64,000 nucleotides of DNA from Streptomyces griseus (GTDB taxonomy: Bacteria > Actinomycetota > Actinomycetes > Streptomycetales > Streptomycetaceae): assembly GCF_001715295.1 (NCBI RefSeq), contig NZ_MDKB01000001.1, forward strand, positions 589,536 to 653,535, written 5' to 3'. Every line of letters starts with the position of its first letter. The stretch's first letter is position 1. The notes under the pieces were generated by a model that saw only the letters and a program-made list of their open reading frames with translations, made no database searches and was not told the DNA's origin. The translations under genes were made by a program, and so were the position numbers. Positions 1-7,056 of the stretch are shown piece by piece.

Positions 1-104
1 AGCCGCCCGGGGCGGGCGAGGGGGCCGGGGGCCGGCCGGCGGGGCGGGCCGGGGCGGGGTGCCGCGGGCGGTGGCACGCCCGGACCGGTCCTCGTGGGCG
101 GCCC
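1..104. other. Left-edge GC-rich spacer
   Basis: No gene is supported here. The stretch is almost pure G and C and follows the stop codon of cysD on the minus strand. In many streptomycetes cysN follows cysD directly; if so here, its start must lie beyond the left edge. Confidence 0.5.
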
Positions 105-1040
105 TCAGAAGTACCCCTCGCGCTTGCGGTCCTCCATCGCGGCCTCGGACATCTTGTCGTCGGCGCGGGTCGCGCCCCGCTCGGTGAGCCGGGAGGCGGC
201 GATCTCGGTGATCACGGCGGCCAGGGTGGTGGCGTCGGAGTCGACGGCGCCGGTGCAGGACATGTCGCCGACGGTCCGGTAGCGCACCAGGCGGGTCTCG
301 ACCGTCTCGTGCTCCTTGGGGCCGCCCCACTCACCGGCGGTGAGCCACATGCCGGAGCGGTTGAAGACCTCGCGCTCGTGGGCGAAGTAGATCTCCGGGA
401 GTTCGATGCCCTCGCGCTCGATGTACTGCCAGACGTCGAGCTCGGTCCAGTTGGAGATCGGGAAGACGCGCACGTGCTCGCCGGGCGCGTGGCGGCCGTT
501 GTAGAGCTGCCACAGCTCGGGACGCTGGCGGCGGGGGTCCCACTGGGAGAACTCGTCGCGCAGGGAGAAGACGCGCTCCTTGGCGCGTGCCTTCTCCTCG
601 TCGCGGCGTCCGCCACCGAACACGGCGTCGAAGCGGTGCTGCTGGATGGCCTCGGTGAGAGGGACGGTCTGCAGCGGGTTGCGGGTGCCGTCGGGACGTT
701 CGCGTAGGGTGCCGGCGTCGATGTAGTCCTGGACGGAGGCCACGTGCAGACGCAGTCCGTGCTTCTCGACGGTGCGGTCCCGGTAGGCGAGGACCTCGGG
801 GAAGTTGTGCCCGGTGTCCACGTGCAGCAGCGTGAAGGGGACGGGCGCCGGGGCGAACGCCTTCAGCGCGAGGTGCAGCATCAGGATCGAGTCCTTGCCG
901 CCGGAGAACAGGATCACGGGCCGCTCGAACTCACCCGCCACCTCACGGAAGATGTGCACCGCCTCGGACTCCAGGGAGTCCAGGTGGCTGAGTGCGTACG
1001 GGTGGTCGGTGCCTTCCGGCACGGTGGCGACGGTCGTCAC
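105..1040 (-). CDS. cysD: Sulfate adenylyltransferase subunit 2 (ATP sulfurylase small subunit)
   Basis: Small catalytic subunit of ATP sulfurylase, which with the GTPase CysN makes adenosine 5'-phosphosulfate from sulfate and ATP in the cytoplasm. The 311-residue product has the PP-loop SGGKDS at residues 46-51, the DTGHNFPE segment and the FGGGRRDEEKARAKER segment typical of CysD, and ends in the usual KREGYF-type tail. The GTG start is chosen because it overlaps the cysC stop as GTGA, which implies translational coupling; a longer frame running back into cysC has no family-like sequence. It is the last gene of the sulfate operon seen here, and its partner cysN is not in the window. Confidence 0.96.
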   Translation of the reverse strand: MTTVATVPEGTDHPYALSHLDSLESEAVHIFREVAGEFERPVILFSGGKDSILMLHLALKAFAPAPVPFTLLHVDTGHNFPEVLAYRDRTVEKHGLRLHVASVQDYIDAGTLRERPDGTRNPLQTVPLTEAIQQHRFDAVFGGGRRDEEKARAKERVFSLRDEFSQWDPRRQRPELWQLYNGRHAPGEHVRVFPISNWTELDVWQYIEREGIELPEIYFAHEREVFNRSGMWLTAGEWGGPKEHETVETRLVRYRTVGDMSCTGAVDSDATTLAAVITEIAASRLTERGATRADDKMSEAAMEDRKREGYF

Positions 1041-1582
1041 GCCAGGCCCCTCTCGGTGAGCAGCGCGTGAAGCGCCGCCGCGGACTCCTGCACGGTCTGC
1101 CGGTGCGACTCGATCCGCAGATCCGGTGACTCGGGGGCCTCGTAGGGGTCGTCGACCCCGGTGAGACCGCTGAGCTCGCCCGCCGCCTGCTTGGCGTACA
1201 GCCCCTTCACGTCGCGCGCGGAGCACACCTCGACCGGCGTCGCGACGTGCACCTCCAGATACGCGGTGTCCTCGGCCCGGTGGCGTTCGCGCACCGCGTC
1301 ACGGCTGTCGGCGTACGGGGCGATGACGGGGACGAGCGCCTTGACCCCGTTGGCCGCCAGCAGTTCGGCGACGAAACCGATCCGCTGGACATTGGTGTGC
1401 CGGTCCTCGCGGGAGAAGCCGAGACCCGCGGAGAGGAACTCCCGGATCTCGTCGCCGTCCAGGACCTCGACCCGGTGCCCGTCGGCGCGCAGCCGGCCCG
1501 CGAGTTCGTAGGCGAGGGTGGTCTTGCCGGCGCTCGGCAGACCGGTGAGCCAGACGGTGGCCCCCGTCTCCGTCACGCTCAT
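1037..1582 (-). CDS. cysC: Adenylylsulfate kinase
   Basis: APS kinase, which phosphorylates APS to PAPS. The Walker A motif GLPSAGKTT is at residues 14-22, followed by the family motifs DGDEIRE, SREDRHTNVQRIG and the C-terminal GLTGVDDPYE. The start at 1582 (181 aa) is preferred because AGGAG lies at 1589-1593, seven bases upstream. An earlier in-frame ATG at 1606 overlaps the cysH stop but has no ribosome site. Presence of both CysC and a CysH with iron-sulfur ligands is common in actinobacteria; here CysH probably uses APS directly, so the PAPS made by CysC may serve sulfotransferases. Confidence 0.95.
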   Translation of the reverse strand: MSVTETGATVWLTGLPSAGKTTLAYELAGRLRADGHRVEVLDGDEIREFLSAGLGFSREDRHTNVQRIGFVAELLAANGVKALVPVIAPYADSRDAVRERHRAEDTAYLEVHVATPVEVCSARDVKGLYAKQAAGELSGLTGVDDPYEAPESPDLRIESHRQTVQESAAALHALLTERGLA

Positions 1583-1605
1583 CGCTATCTCCTGATCAGT
1601 CGTCA

Positions 1606-2322
1606 TCAGCCGTGCAGCCCGCATTCGGTCTTGCCGCGTCCGGCCCAGCGGCCGGCCCGGGCGTCCTCGCCCTCCAGCACCCGGCGGGTGCAGGGAGCGC
1701 AGCCGACGGAGGCGTAACCGTCCATCAGCAGGGGGTTGGTCAGTACGCCGTGCTCGGCGACGTAGGCGTCCACGTCGTCCTGGCTCCAGCGGGCGATCGG
1801 CGAGACCTTGACCTTGCGCCGCTCGGCGTCCCAGCCGACGACGGGGGTGTTCGCCCGGGTGGGGGACTCGTCGCGGCGCAGCCCGGTCGCCCAGGCGGCG
1901 TACGCGGTCAGGCCCTCCTCCAGCGGCTTCACCTTGCGCAGGGCGCAGCACAGGTCGGGGTCGCGGTCGTGCAGCTTCGGCCCGTACGCGGCGTCCTGCT
2001 CGGCCACCGACCGGCGCGGAGTCAGGGTGATGACGTTGACGTCCATCACGGCGTCCACGGCGTCCCGCGTCCCGATGGTCTCCGGGAAGTGGTAGCCGGT
2101 GTCGAGGAAGATCACGTCGACGCCGGGCAGGGCACGGGAGGCGAGGTGCGCGACGACCGCGTCCTCCATGGAGGAGGTGACACAGAACTTCGTGCCGAAG
2201 GTGTCGGTGGCCCATGTGAGGATCTCGAGGGCGGAGGCGTTCTCCAGATCGCGTCCGGCCTGCCCGGCGAGCTCCTCCAGGGCCTCGTCGGTGAGCCCGG
2301 CGGCGTTCGGCGCGTCCGTCAT
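1606..2322 (-). CDS. cysH: Adenylylsulfate (APS) reductase
   Basis: Reduces activated sulfate to sulfite. The 238-residue protein has the PAPS-reductase fold: the VTSSMEDAVVAH loop, LDTGYHFPET, and the C-terminal TECGLH with the redox-active cysteine. It also carries CC in DLCCALRKVKPL and CxxC in GCAPCT, the four ligands of a [4Fe-4S] cluster; this marks the APS-using type rather than the PAPS-using enterobacterial type. The start at 2322 overlaps the upstream zinc-ribbon gene as ATGA, and an AAGGGGAC-type site lies just upstream. Confidence 0.95.
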   Translation of the reverse strand: MTDAPNAAGLTDEALEELAGQAGRDLENASALEILTWATDTFGTKFCVTSSMEDAVVAHLASRALPGVDVIFLDTGYHFPETIGTRDAVDAVMDVNVITLTPRRSVAEQDAAYGPKLHDRDPDLCCALRKVKPLEEGLTAYAAWATGLRRDESPTRANTPVVGWDAERRKVKVSPIARWSQDDVDAYVAEHGVLTNPLLMDGYASVGCAPCTRRVLEGEDARAGRWAGRGKTECGLHG

Positions 2323-2498
2323 GTCCTGTCCCCTTCGGCGTGGTCGCGCCGGAGCCCGTGGGACAGCAGGCCCAGGAACTTCAGCTGGAAGGCGCGGTTG
2401 CAGGAAGCGCATTCCCAGGCGCCGTGCCCGGCCTCGTGGGGGCGCAGGTCCTCGTCGCCGCAGTACGGGCAGTGGAAGGGCGCGGCTCGTCCGCTCAT
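2319..2498 (-). CDS. Small zinc-ribbon protein of the sulfate operon
   Basis: A 59-residue protein with two CxxC pairs, CPYC at residues 10-13 and CASC about 20 residues later, spaced as in a zinc ribbon; a short hydrophobic and basic tail follows. Its start overlaps the stop of sir (ATGA) and its stop overlaps the start of cysH (ATGA), so it is translated as a coupled member of the sulfate operon. I recognise it as a conserved small companion of sir and cysH in streptomycetes but know no biochemical function. Zinc or iron-sulfur binding, or a role in delivering electrons or assembling the reductases, are inferences. Confidence 0.85.
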   Translation of the reverse strand: MSGRAAPFHCPYCGDEDLRPHEAGHGAWECASCNRAFQLKFLGLLSHGLRRDHAEGDRT

Positions 2499-4192
2499 GA
2501 CAACGACTCCGCACCGGCCCGGGCGGCCCACGCCGCGAAGCGCTCGCCGTCCTCGCGCTCCTCCTGGAACCTGCCGAGCACCCGCTCCACGTAGTCGGGC
2601 AGTTCGGCCGAGGTGACCTTCAGCCCGCGGACCTTGCGGCCGAAGCCGGCCTCCAGGCCGAGGGCGCCGCCGAGGTGCACCTGGTAGCCCTCGACCTGCT
2701 CACCGTTCTCGTCCAGCATCAGCTGGCCCTTCAGGCCGATGTCCGCCGTCTGGATGCGGGCGCATGCGTTGGGGCAGCCGTTGATGTTGATCGTCAGCGG
2801 CTCCTCGAAGTCCGGGAGGCGGCGCTCCAGTTCGTCGATGAGAGCGGATCCGCGCGCCTTCGTCTCGACGATCGCGAGCTTGCAGTACTCGATGCCGGTG
2901 CAGGCCATCGTGCCGCGCCGGAACGGGGAGGGCTTCACCCGCAGGTCCAGCGCCTCCAGGCCGGCGGACAGCGACTCCACCTGGTCCTGCTCGACGTCGA
3001 GGATGATCATCTTCTGCTCGACGGTGGTCCTCACCCGGCCCGAGCCGTGCGACTCGGCCAGCTCCGCGATCTTGGCGAGGGTGGATCCGTCCACCCGTCC
3101 GACGCGCGGGGCGAAGCCCACGTAGAAGCGGCCGTCCTGCTGCCGGTGGACCCCGATGTGGTCGCGCCAGCGCGAGGAGGGTTCGGCGGGGGCCGGACCG
3201 TCGAGCAGCGGACGCTTCAGGTACTCGTCCTCCAGCACCTGCCGGAACCTGGCGACGCCCCAGTCGGCGACGAGGAACTTCAGCCGGGCGCGGTTGCGCA
3301 GCCGGCGGTAGCCGTAGTCCCGGAAGATGCCCACGACCCCGGCCCAGACGTCGGCGACCTCGTCCAACGGCACCCAGGCACCGAGGCGTTCGGCCAGGCG
3401 AGGGTTGGTGGAGAGTCCGCCGCCGACCCACAGGTCGAAGCCCGGTCCGTGCTCGGGGTGCTCGACGCCGACGAAGGCGATGTCGTTGATCTCGTGCACC
3501 ACGTCCTGCACGGGGGAGCCGGAGATCGCGGTCTTGAACTTGCGCGGCAGGTTGGAGAACTCCGGGCTGCCGATGTAGCGGGCGTGGATCTCCTCGAGCG
3601 CCGGGGTCCCGTCGATGATCTCGTCCGCGGCGATGCCCGCCACCGGCGACCCGATCATCGTGCGCGGGCAGTCGCCGCAGGCCTCGGTGGTGGAGAGGCC
3701 GACCGCCTCCAGCTTCTCCCAGATCGCGGGGACGTCCTCGATGCGGATCCAGTGCATCTGGACGTTCTGCCGGTCGGTGATGTCGGCGGTGCCCCGGGCG
3801 TACTGCTCCGAGATCTCGCCGATCACCCGCAACTGCGTGGTCGTCAGCCTCCCGCCGTCGATCCGCACCCGCATCATGAAGTACGAGTCCTCGAGCTCCT
3901 CCGGCTCCAAGACCGCGGTTTTGCCGCCGTCGATGCCGGCCCGGCGCTGCGTGTAGAGGCCCCACCACCGCATGCGCCCGCGCAGGTCGTTGGGGTCGAT
4001 CGAGTCGAAACCGCGCTTGGAGTAGATCGTCTCGATACGTGTCCGCACGTTGAGACTGTCGTCGTCCTTCTTGAACTGCTCGTTCCCGTTGAGCGGGGTG
4101 AAGTGACCCATGGCCCACTGACCTTCGCCACGGTGCCGTCCGGCCTTGCGTCGGGGCGTGGCGGTAGCAGGCTGTTCCGGGGTGGCGGCCAT
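2495..4192 (-). CDS. sir: Ferredoxin-dependent sulfite (nitrite/sulfite) reductase
   Basis: Siroheme and [4Fe-4S] enzyme reducing sulfite to sulfide with six electrons from ferredoxin. The 565-residue length fits actinobacterial SirA/NirA proteins. The cluster ligands are visible as ACTGIEYCKLA around residue 430 and NGCPNACAR around residue 475, and the two ferrite-like half domains carry FMMRVRIDGG and GRFYVGFAPRVGR. It heads the operon after the leader peptide at 4309-4392. The genomic setting with cysH, cysC and cysD favours sulfite over nitrite as substrate. The start at 4192 has GAAGGA about ten bases upstream. Confidence 0.95.
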   Translation of the reverse strand: MAATPEQPATATPRRKAGRHRGEGQWAMGHFTPLNGNEQFKKDDDSLNVRTRIETIYSKRGFDSIDPNDLRGRMRWWGLYTQRRAGIDGGKTAVLEPEELEDSYFMMRVRIDGGRLTTTQLRVIGEISEQYARGTADITDRQNVQMHWIRIEDVPAIWEKLEAVGLSTTEACGDCPRTMIGSPVAGIAADEIIDGTPALEEIHARYIGSPEFSNLPRKFKTAISGSPVQDVVHEINDIAFVGVEHPEHGPGFDLWVGGGLSTNPRLAERLGAWVPLDEVADVWAGVVGIFRDYGYRRLRNRARLKFLVADWGVARFRQVLEDEYLKRPLLDGPAPAEPSSRWRDHIGVHRQQDGRFYVGFAPRVGRVDGSTLAKIAELAESHGSGRVRTTVEQKMIILDVEQDQVESLSAGLEALDLRVKPSPFRRGTMACTGIEYCKLAIVETKARGSALIDELERRLPDFEEPLTININGCPNACARIQTADIGLKGQLMLDENGEQVEGYQVHLGGALGLEAGFGRKVRGLKVTSAELPDYVERVLGRFQEEREDGERFAAWAARAGAESLS

Positions 4193-4512
4193 GACAAATA
4201 CGTCCTTCGGGACTGCAGGAGGGCGGCTCTGAACTGCACACTCGCGTCAGGCGCGGCGGTGCGCAGGGAAGGTGGTGCAGCAGGGGAGCGCGGCGGTGCC
4301 GGCGACTCTCAGCGGGCCGGACAGATGGCGCTGGACATGCGGCCGAGGTCGACGTGCCGCCGACTCACCAAGGCAATTCCAGTTCCGGACATGACGGAAG
4401 CGTGGCACGCGCCTCTCCGGGCAGTCCACCACGATCCATCATGTGGACTCGATGGTCCCGAAATGCGAGACGCTGTGGCCTCCGTCACGTCCGGACGGCC
4501 GACAAAGCGGGC
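4193..4512. promoter_or_regulatory. Leader region between the acetyltransferase and the sulfate operon
   Basis: A 320-base gap that holds the leader peptide gene at 4309-4392 and the untranslated stretch 4193-4308 between it and sir, where any attenuation structure would sit. The remainder, 4393-4512, should carry the promoter of the sulfate operon and the end of the acetyltransferase transcript. I could not place a convincing -10/-35 pair. Confidence 0.5.
4309..4392 (-). CDS. Cys-containing leader peptide of the sulfate operon
   Basis: A 27-codon ORF ending 117 bases before sir. Translation gives a C-terminal part LVSRRHVDLGRMSSAICPAR. This matches a class of tiny actinobacterial peptides, with core SRRHVDLxRxxSAxC, that I know as putative leader peptides in front of sulfur-assimilation genes. 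A single Cys codon (TGT) lies near the end, as expected if ribosome stalling at low cysteinyl-tRNA controls downstream expression. The frame is open only in this small window and is too short for routine ORF calling. The regulatory role is inferred. Confidence 0.85.
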   Translation of the reverse strand: MSGTGIALVSRRHVDLGRMSSAICPAR

Positions 4513-5151
4513 TCAATCGGTGTGCGGACCGGGGTACGCGCCCGGCCAGGGGCCGGGGCTGTCCACGAGGGGTTCCCGCTCGGTCCTGGTGTCGAAGAGC
4601 CGGAAACCGCGGCGCAGGTAGTTGTCCATCGCGTGCGGACCGTCGTCGGAGCAGGTGTGCACCCACACCCGCTCGGTCGGTGTCACGCCCGGATGGCGAT
4701 CGGCCAGGTCCCAGGCGCGCGCCACTCCGTACGAGAGGAGGTGGCCGCCGATCCGGCGCCCCCGGAAGGCGGGGATCAGCCCGAAGTAGCCGATCTCGAC
4801 CACCCCGCCCTCCTGGGCGTCGAGTTCGATGTACCCGGCCGGGGTGCCGTTCTCGTACGCCACCCACGTCTCGGCGCCCGGCCGCTCAAGGATCTCCTGC
4901 CACTCGGCGTAGGTCAGGCCCAGGCGGTCGGTCCAGCGGACGTCCCCGCCGACCGCCGTGTACAGGAAGCGGCTGAACTCCGGCAGCGGTGTCCGCGACC
5001 GCACGATCCGCACGTCACCGTCGGGGGCGGCGGCGGGGCGCAGGTCGGTGGGCGCGGTCTGCTCCAGGGACCAGATCGTCACCTCGGAGGTCTCCGTCCG
5101 CGGGGACGCGGCCTCGGGGGCAGGTTCGGTGGGACGCGGGAGGTTGCTCAT
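4513..5151 (-). CDS. GNAT family N-acetyltransferase
   Basis: A 212-residue protein with an N-terminal low-complexity segment followed by a GNAT domain from about residue 75. The acetyl-CoA-binding segment shows as IPAFRGRRIGGHLL (R-x-x-G-x-G/A variant), preceded by the beta-strand GVVEIGYFGL, with WVHTCSDDGPHAMDNYLRRGFRLF at the C-terminal side in the usual place. The substrate is unknown. The next gene on the left is the sulfate operon on the same strand, but the 120-base gap and the leader peptide argue for separate transcription. Confidence 0.88.
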   Translation of the reverse strand: MSNLPRPTEPAPEAASPRTETSEVTIWSLEQTAPTDLRPAAAPDGDVRIVRSRTPLPEFSRFLYTAVGGDVRWTDRLGLTYAEWQEILERPGAETWVAYENGTPAGYIELDAQEGGVVEIGYFGLIPAFRGRRIGGHLLSYGVARAWDLADRHPGVTPTERVWVHTCSDDGPHAMDNYLRRGFRLFDTRTEREPLVDSPGPWPGAYPGPHTD

Positions 5152-5465
5152 GGCCGCCAGCGAACCATGCCGCCGTCCCGCGCCCAAACCGGGCCCCGGG
5201 CCGTTCCGCCTGCGGTGCGCCCCGGGTCGGCCGGGTCCGGGCCCGGCTCGCGTTCGGGCCTGCCCCGACCGGAGCGGCCGGGCCCGTGGTTCACCCCGGC
5301 CGGCGCGGTCGATGCCCCGGCCCGTCCGTGGCGGGTGTCCCGGTCGCCGTCGTCTCGGTCCGGTCTTCCCGTGGCGCGTACTCCGGCGGCCGCGGTCCAT
5401 CCCCCGGCCCCTCCGCGGCGGGTGTCCCGGTCGGCACGGGCCGGCCCCGGCCGGTGGGCCGTGAT
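5152..5465. repeat. GC-rich gap with imperfect direct repeats
   Basis: No gene is supported in these 314 bases. Two imperfect direct repeats are visible: 5311-5346 matches 5398-5433 with four differences in 36 bases, and a unit around 5285-5308 recurs at 5460-5484, the latter overlapping the end of the neighbouring GAF gene. They look like a local duplication or slippage product in very GC-rich DNA. Confidence 0.5.
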
Positions 5466-6785
5466 TCACCCCCGGCCGGCGCGGGCCGGGTCCGGCCGTG
5501 GCGGACCGCCCGCGGTGCGCGCCCCGACCACCACCGGAGCCGTCGAGCGCGGCAGAAGGTCGGCCCGCACGGCGGGGAGGACCACCTCCACCTCGACGCC
5601 CTCCCCGAAGCGGTACGGGCGGTGCGCGAGCACCTCCGCGAGATGGCGCCGCATCCGCGAGATCTCCGCCCGCACCGTCACCGTCCGGGTCGGATCCCCG
5701 AAGACGTCCTGGGCCAGTTCGGCGGCGGTGCGCCCCTCCCGGTGCAGGGCCAGCGCGTACAGCAGTTCCGCATGGCGGGGCGAGAGCTGCCGCGTCCACG
5801 TGCCCACCGGGCCGGCCACATGGACGGCGAGCCCGCGCTCCCGCCTCAGGTCCAGCACGACCCGGCGCGGCGGCGCCTCCGAGGGGTCGTCCGCGACCCG
5901 CACCAGCCAGCCGCCGGGCAGCGGCTCCACCTCGCACATGCCGAGCGAGGCCAGCCAGACCCGGCCGGGCCGCAGGGACTTGGGCAGCGGCAGCCGGCTG
6001 AGCGGCGGCATCCCGCTGACGGCGGCCGGCCAGCCGTGCGTGTCCACCGCCAGGGCGCGCCCGCCCAGCCGGCACAGGATCGGGGCGGCCACCGACCGCA
6101 GCCGCTCGACGGCCATCAGATGCCGGTTGCGCAGCTCGCTCTCGGCGAGCGCCGCCACCGAGCCGACCAGCGCCATCGTCGCGGGGTGGAAGGTGGACGC
6201 GGGTCCCGTGACGTCGACGATGCCCATCAGCCGGCCGTCGCGGGGATCGCGCACCGGCGCCGCCGCGCAGGTCCAGTCGTGCAGCGCGCGCACGAAGTGC
6301 TCCGCGGAATGGACCTGGACGGGGGCGCGGGTGGCGAGGGCGGTACCGATGGCGTTGGTGCCGGTCACCGCCTCCTCCCAGGCCGCCCCCTCCTCCAGGC
6401 AGATGTCCTTGGCCAGGCGCATCACCCCGGGGTGCCCCTGCCGCCACAGCACCCGGCCCTCGTCGTCGGTGACGACCATGATCTGCCGGGCCGCGTCGAC
6501 GATCGTCGCCAGTCCGTCCCGCAGCAGCGGCATGACCTCGCCGAGTGCGGACGCGCGGCGCCGGTGCTCGATCTCGTCGGTCTCCAGCAGCCTGCTCTCC
6601 AGGGACTGTTCGGGACGGACACCGCTGCGCAGCACCCGGTCCCAGGACGCGTCGATCTCCGCGCGCGGTGCCTGCGCCGCGCGCTCGCCCGCCAGGCGGG
6701 CGTCGCGGACGCCGTGGAGCCGGCGCGCGTTCGCGGCCGAGTACGGGGCGAGTGCCCCCGGCGCCGCGACAGAGCCTCTTTCCAT
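5466..6785 (-). CDS. GAF-domain transcriptional regulator (AcoR-like sensor part, no sigma-54 domain)
   Basis: A 439-residue protein. An AcoR-type N-terminal region runs from about residue 40, with MVVTDDEGRVLWRQG and the GAF segment EGTNAIGTAL-like (AVTGTNAIGTAL), CAAAPVRDP and GIVDVTGP, typical of regulators that sense small alcohols, ketones or aldehydes. The C-terminal part, about residues 345-425, resembles a winged-helix DNA-binding domain (SPRHAELLYALALHREGRTAAELA...RAEISRMRRHL) rather than the Fis helix-turn-helix of AcoR. The ATG at 6785 has GGGGGA seven bases upstream. No obvious target operon adjoins it; the AidB-like gene at 7057-8694 is in the same direction 270 bases upstream. 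Confidence 0.85.
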   Translation of the reverse strand: MERGSVAAPGALAPYSAANARRLHGVRDARLAGERAAQAPRAEIDASWDRVLRSGVRPEQSLESRLLETDEIEHRRRASALGEVMPLLRDGLATIVDAARQIMVVTDDEGRVLWRQGHPGVMRLAKDICLEEGAAWEEAVTGTNAIGTALATRAPVQVHSAEHFVRALHDWTCAAAPVRDPRDGRLMGIVDVTGPASTFHPATMALVGSVAALAESELRNRHLMAVERLRSVAAPILCRLGGRALAVDTHGWPAAVSGMPPLSRLPLPKSLRPGRVWLASLGMCEVEPLPGGWLVRVADDPSEAPPRRVVLDLRRERGLAVHVAGPVGTWTRQLSPRHAELLYALALHREGRTAAELAQDVFGDPTRTVTVRAEISRMRRHLAEVLAHRPYRFGEGVEVEVVLPAVRADLLPRSTAPVVVGARTAGGPPRPDPARAGRG

Positions 6786-6886
6786 GTCGGTCCCCCCATC
6801 GAGCGTGGGCCCGGCGCGGAAGAGAGGCACCGGCCCGGGGCCATCCTGCCGTGCCGGCACCGCCGCCGCCGCGCACTCCACATAAT

Positions 6887-6896
6887 GGTTGCAACC
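6887..6896. promoter_or_regulatory. Palindrome GGTTGCAACC upstream of the GAF regulator
   Basis: A perfect 10-base palindrome, with a second GCAAC half-site immediately to its right (6901-6905), about 100 bases upstream of the regulator start. TGCAAC/GTTGCA elements of this kind are plausible binding sites for autoregulation, but this is inference from position and symmetry only. Confidence 0.3.
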
Positions 6897-7056
6897 CTGT
6901 GCAACTCTGGTGCGCGCCCCCCGGCCGTACGAGAGTGACGTCACACCGTGCGGCAGGGCCTCGACCCCGTCGGGCGGTGCCGCACAAGCGTGGAGGGTGG
7001 TGCCGTGTCGGCGCAGCACCACCCTCCGTCGTTTGTACGGGCCGGTCCTACCGGTC

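Noticed and set aside
4247..4432. A 61-codon minus-strand frame over the leader region of the sulfate operon
   Set aside because: It is out of phase with the 27-codon leader, which has the recognised family pattern; the longer frame has none.
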